The notes beneath the pieces are model-generated. The model saw only the letters and a program-made list of their open reading frames with translations. It was not told the origin of the DNA and ran no database searches. From CAYZUC01 sp964481705 (lineage in GTDB: Bacteria > Bacillota > Clostridia > Lachnospirales > Lachnospiraceae), in assembly GCA_964481705.1 (NCBI GenBank), contig CAYZUC010000099.1:1-10360 (forward strand): DNA of 10,360 bases. The letters run 5' to 3'. Every line of letters begins with the position of its first letter. The stretch's first letter is position 1. Positions 7,653 through 10,360 of this stretch are shown here, piece by piece. Both the position numbers and the translations under genes were made by a program.

Positions 7653-7692
7653 TTTTATAATAACAACGTTATATAACAATGTTATTATAAAA
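7653..7692. promoter_or_regulatory. Probable TetR operator: 40-bp near-perfect palindrome
   Basis: The 40 bases are symmetric about the point between 7672 and 7673, with 18 of 20 base pairs matching. The outer arms are 13 bp each (7653-7665 and 7680-7692) and the core GTTATATAAC (7668-7677) is itself a perfect palindrome. The same stretch can be read as two abutting 13-bp sites, ATAACAACGTTAT (7660-7672) and ATAACAATGTTAT (7673-7685), each a pseudo-palindrome of the ATAAC-N3-GTTAT type common for TetR operators. It lies 12 bases upstream of the TetR start codon and covers the -10 of the TetR promoter, as expected for autorepression. Two dimers may bind side by side, 13 bp apart. Confidence 0.8.
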
Positions 7693-7713
7693 GAACTCTT
7701 ATGCCATTGTCAA
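7684..7713 (-). promoter_or_regulatory. Consensus promoter for the TetR-acyltransferase operon
   Basis: On the minus strand a perfect TTGACA -35 (7708-7713) is separated by 18 bases from a perfect TATAAT -10 (7684-7689). Transcription should start near 7677, giving a leader of about 35 bases before the TetR ATG. The -10 and start site fall within the palindrome at 7653-7692, so repressor binding would block RNA polymerase. Confidence 0.8.
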
Positions 7714-7734
7714 TATCATTTTCATAGATTTCTG

Positions 7735-7743
7735 TGTTATAAT
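7735..7743 (+). promoter_or_regulatory. Extended -10 promoter for the hydrolase-peptidase gene
   Basis: TGTTATAAT is an extended -10 (TGn plus perfect TATAAT). No good -35 is seen at the standard distance; TTGTCA at 7707-7712 is 25 bases away, too far. The start would be near 7750, about 33 bases before the ATG at 7783, whose ribosome binding site GGAGG is at 7770-7774. The TetR palindrome ends about 42 bases upstream of the -10, so control by TetR is possible but not direct occlusion. Confidence 0.6.
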
Positions 7744-7782
7744 AGAGAAATGTTGCAGGCGATTTATTTGGAGGTTTGATAC

Positions 7783-10167
7783 ATGAAGGAAAAGAAAAAA
7801 AGAGAATGGAAAAAGTCACATATCATCATAGGAATCATATTGCTTGCAGCAATCAGTCTTTGCGTTTTATTAGCGATTCAATTGCTTAATAGTTATTGGA
7901 TGAAGAACCGGTGGGCGTATCTTCCGGATACGGTAACGAAAGAATTGGATGTCTTTTATATAGCGCCCTCTTTTATCATGGGACAGGAGGGTAATTATAA
8001 TTTTGATAGCAAGGATCAGGCTCAAAAACAGGAATTTGTGAGGATCGTAAATTCTGAGAAGGGCATTTATGATGAAACGGCCAATTTCTATGCACCTTTC
8101 TATAGACAGACGGCTTGGGGTATTTCGGGTCTGTCAGAGAAGGAACAGTCAAGATACAAGGCTCTGGCATATCGAGATGTGAAAGCAGCTTTTCAGTATT
8201 ATCGTAAGCACCTGAATCATGGACGTCCCTATATAATAGCCGGCTCTTCAGAAGGAGCGGAGCTCGTTATGAAACTGGTAAAGGACTGTCTGCCAGAGGA
8301 GGAGGAACGGGAAAAACTGATTGCAGCGTATGCGATAGGAACAAATGTGACAGAGAGTGAATTGAAGGCATATCCTCATCTGAGAATGGCTCGTGGAGAA
8401 GCGGATACCGGATGCATTATTTCCTTTTCCTGTGAGAATGAATCGTCAGCTGCTTCAGCTGCTTCGACCGAGATATCTGCGGGAATTAACCCCCTGAATT
8501 GGAAAACGGATGCGACTCCGGCAGAAGCAGTTCAGAATATTGGAGCATGTTTCTATGATGGAAAAGGGAAGCTTTCGGAGGAAATTCCGAACTTCTGTGG
8601 TGCATATCTGGACGAAAAAAGTGGTACCTTGAAGATAACAGGAGTGGAGGAGAAAGACTATCCTTCCATTGAAACAGGACAGGAACAGGGGTCTCTGTCT
8701 GGATATGAGTCCTCCTTTTTTTATCGGAATCTCCAGAATAATGTTAAAGTTCGTGCAAAGCAGTATCTGGAGCTTATGGAATTGAAGAAACAAAAATCGG
8801 TATCGGGAGATTTCGGCTGGAAGACGAACTATACAAAACTTCCGGAAGTGAGTAAGAAGGCTGTGAATGTAACAGCACCGATGCTTCAGGTGGAGTATTG
8901 GATAGAGAGATGTCAAAACCCCAATGACATTGTAATGTCCACAGAGGAAATAGAAGAATTTAATAAAAAGTTCATTTCGGATGGTAAGGAAACAGATTTT
9001 GCATATTATTATAACCACCCGGAGATTTCCGAAATTCCCAAAGAAGCTATTTTACAGCTATTGGAGTATTCCAAAGCACCGGAGAGCGATGGCTATTATA
9101 TGGGTGAGAAGGTGAATCCTGGATTCTACTCGGACATAGAGGAGAATATCGCTCGAGAGAAGGTATCCAAATCGCATAAGGTACAATATGGATTCAGCGT
9201 GAAAAGAGGTTCTGTAAGAATTCTTCCGACGGATAAGGCAGTATATGATGATGAGAAACTGCCTTTGTTTGACCTGCTCCAAAACAGTTCCATTCTTTTA
9301 AATGAACCAATTATTGCGATTCATACGAGTATGGATGGGAATTGGACATATATACTGACAAGCTATTGCAGTGGCTGGGTAAAAACGGAGAATATTGCCG
9401 TGTGTGATTCATACCGTGATTGGAAAGCGATTCAGGAAGAAGAGTTTCTTATGATTACAGAGAACCGATTCCGTTTGGATGTGGATACGTCAGACCCCGA
9501 TGTCAGTGAGCTGGAATTAACCATGGGAGATAAATTGGCACTGGCTGAAACGGGAAACGATGGTATGACTCGGGATGGCAGAACTCCGCTGGATGTATAT
9601 GCAGTTAAAATTCCAAGGAGGGGACTCCGTGGGAAGATTCAATTTAAAAAAGCGTTTATTCCTGCTTATCATTCTGTGAGCCTTGGTTATCTCAACTATA
9701 CAAGGCAAAATGTACTCCGTCTTGCATTTGCGTCCCATGGGGAACGCTATGGCTGGGGCGGAACCTTTGAAAGCAGAGATTGTTCACAGTATATTATGGA
9801 AATCTATCGCTGCTTTGGATTACAATTTGCCCGCAATACAAGCGGACAGATGGCTATGAAGTGCAGGACATTGAACCTCGACGGTTTATCCGATGAGGAG
9901 AAGCTTGAAATTATCCATGAGATTCCGGTTGGTTCCTGCTTGTATTTTCCGGGACATGCTATGTTATATATAGGGGAAGAGTCAGGGAATCCATATGTAA
10001 TCAGTGCTGTTGGAACGATGAATTTCCAGGGGACTGAGGATGGTGAGGCAATTCCCATACATTCTGTGTGTATGAATGACTTAAACGTACGCAGAAAAAG
10101 TGGAAAGACCTGGCTGGAAAGCCTTACGATAATTAAAATAATTGAAAATGATAAGGAAACACAATGA
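7783..10167 (+). CDS. Membrane-anchored DUF3089 alpha/beta-hydrolase fused to SH3-NlpC/P60 cell-wall peptidase
   Basis: This 794-residue protein starts with a basic tail and one helix (about 13-35) with no signal-peptidase site evident, so it is probably anchored with the rest outside. Residues 45-335 resemble DUF3089 hydrolases: DVFYIAPSF at 56-64, YAPFYRQ at 103-109, AYRDVKAAFQYY at 129-140, a nucleophile elbow GSSEG at 154-158 (Ser156) and NPLNW at 236-240. Residues about 345-790 follow the N_NLPC_P60, SH3 (SH3_6/SH3_7-like) and NlpC/P60 order: EYWIERCQNP at 371-380, SH3-like segments about 465-610, then the papain-like domain with Cys667 (RDCSQ) and His725 (GHAMLYIG). Such peptidases cut gamma-D-Glu-diamino-acid bonds in peptidoglycan; DUF3089 substrates are unknown. 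The His of the hydrolase and the third polar residue of the peptidase look replaced (tentative). A small repeat encodes SAASAAS at 222-228. Divergent from the TetR operon. Confidence 0.82.
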   Translation: MKEKKKREWKKSHIIIGIILLAAISLCVLLAIQLLNSYWMKNRWAYLPDTVTKELDVFYIAPSFIMGQEGNYNFDSKDQAQKQEFVRIVNSEKGIYDETANFYAPFYRQTAWGISGLSEKEQSRYKALAYRDVKAAFQYYRKHLNHGRPYIIAGSSEGAELVMKLVKDCLPEEEEREKLIAAYAIGTNVTESELKAYPHLRMARGEADTGCIISFSCENESSAASAASTEISAGINPLNWKTDATPAEAVQNIGACFYDGKGKLSEEIPNFCGAYLDEKSGTLKITGVEEKDYPSIETGQEQGSLSGYESSFFYRNLQNNVKVRAKQYLELMELKKQKSVSGDFGWKTNYTKLPEVSKKAVNVTAPMLQVEYWIERCQNPNDIVMSTEEIEEFNKKFISDGKETDFAYYYNHPEISEIPKEAILQLLEYSKAPESDGYYMGEKVNPGFYSDIEENIAREKVSKSHKVQYGFSVKRGSVRILPTDKAVYDDEKLPLFDLLQNSSILLNEPIIAIHTSMDGNWTYILTSYCSGWVKTENIAVCDSYRDWKAIQEEEFLMITENRFRLDVDTSDPDVSELELTMGDKLALAETGNDGMTRDGRTPLDVYAVKIPRRGLRGKIQFKKAFIPAYHSVSLGYLNYTRQNVLRLAFASHGERYGWGGTFESRDCSQYIMEIYRCFGLQFARNTSGQMAMKCRTLNLDGLSDEEKLEIIHEIPVGSCLYFPGHAMLYIGEESGNPYVISAVGTMNFQGTEDGEAIPIHSVCMNDLNVRRKSGKTWLESLTIIKIIENDKETQ

Positions 10168-10200
10168 TGCAACTTATCCTTTCTGAATGCAACTTATCCT
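10167..10200. repeat. 14-bp direct repeat, two copies 20 bp apart
   Basis: ATGCAACTTATCCT occurs at 10167-10180 and again, exactly, at 10187-10200. The first copy begins on the last base of the preceding stop codon. The copies are separated by six bases. It could be a binding site, an element end or a remnant of duplication; nothing in the window decides this. No terminator is visible after the preceding gene. Confidence 0.7.
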
Positions 10201-10206
10201 CGAAAA

Positions 10207-10283
10207 GGTTGGCGGCTAACCGGTAAGATGATATATTGACCACATCAAAGGAAAACAAACTTGAGATGTGCAATCGACGCACA
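10207..10283. other. Intergenic stretch with two short weak hairpins
   Basis: GGTTG-GCGGC-TAACC (10207-10221) can form a 5-bp stem with one G-T pair, and TGTGC/GCACA (10267-10271 and 10279-10283) a 5-bp stem with a 7-base loop. Neither is followed by a run of T, so they are not convincing terminators. They may be chance or part of the leader of the next gene. Confidence 0.3.
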
Positions 10284-10298
10284 GGAATGGAGAATCAT

Positions 10299-10360
10299 AT
10301 GGGAATTATTTTATTCGGCCTGGCAGTTGTAATGGAAGTCGCTTATCTATTATGGGTCAT
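10299..10360 (+). CDS. Start of a probable membrane protein, cut by the window edge
   Basis: An ATG at 10299 is preceded by GGAG at 10289-10292 with 6 bases between, a good initiation signal. The visible 20 codons read MGIILFGLAVVMEVAYLLWV, which looks like a first transmembrane helix at the extreme N-terminus with a single acidic residue. In-frame ATGs at 10266 and 10287 lack a good ribosome binding site. The family cannot be identified from 20 residues, and the reading frame continues past the window. Confidence 0.55.
   Translation, partial: MGIILFGLAVVMEVAYLLWV

Noticed and set aside
8455..9018. 187-residue minus-strand open frame
   Set aside because: It lies entirely within the hydrolase-peptidase gene and has the composition of an antisense shadow.
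1..10360. CRISPR array, tRNA, rRNA or intact insertion sequence
   Set aside because: No spaced repeat array, tRNA-like cloverleaf, rRNA segment or transposase was seen on either strand.

Overview
The window looks like chromosomal DNA of a low-GC Gram-positive anaerobe of class Clostridia, most likely Lachnospiraceae-like. This rests on moderate AT-richness, strong GGAGG-type ribosome binding sites, the BlaI/M56 pair, FtsX-type permeases and a membrane-anchored SH3-NlpC/P60 protein. The taxon is inferred from gene style, not from a marker gene. A run of ten Ns at 7179-7188 marks an assembly gap.

Region 1 (61-5793, + strand) is a tight five-gene operon: a BlaI/MecI-type winged-helix repressor, a BlaR1/MecR1-type M56 membrane metallopeptidase, an FtsX/MacB-type permease with a TTG start, a LolD/MacB-type ATPase and a second, much larger FtsX/MacB-type permease. 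Spacings are short (10, 44 and 14 bases, then an 8-base overlap). The simplest reading is an envelope-stress or antimicrobial-defence module. In it the M56 protein senses something outside the cell, relieves BlaI repression, and so induces a heterodimeric MacB-like transporter. The M56 ectodomain does not look like a beta-lactam sensor, so the signal is unknown.

Region 2 (5770-7641, - strand) is a two-gene operon converging on region 1 and overlapping its end by 24 bases. A TetR/AcrR regulator with a WHG-type C-terminal domain is followed by a stand-alone condensation-domain-like acyltransferase with HHxxxDG. Read literally across the Ns they form one 623-residue frame. The frame that continues the TetR protein after the gap instead gives a credible TetR C-terminus and a stop at 7131, and the acyltransferase has its own ribosome binding site and ATG. 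The apparent fusion is therefore almost certainly produced by an arbitrary gap length. A consensus -35/-10 promoter drives this operon, and its -10 lies inside a 40-bp near-perfect palindrome, a very likely TetR autoregulatory operator.

Region 3 (7783-10167, + strand, divergent from region 2) encodes a 794-residue membrane-anchored protein. It joins a DUF3089-type alpha/beta-hydrolase to an SH3-NlpC/P60 cell-wall peptidase, an unusual architecture, and both catalytic domains may lack one usual catalytic residue. Its promoter has an extended -10.

Region 4 (10168-10360) holds a 14-bp direct repeat starting at the stop codon of the previous gene, two weak hairpins, and the start of a new membrane-protein gene cut by the window edge.
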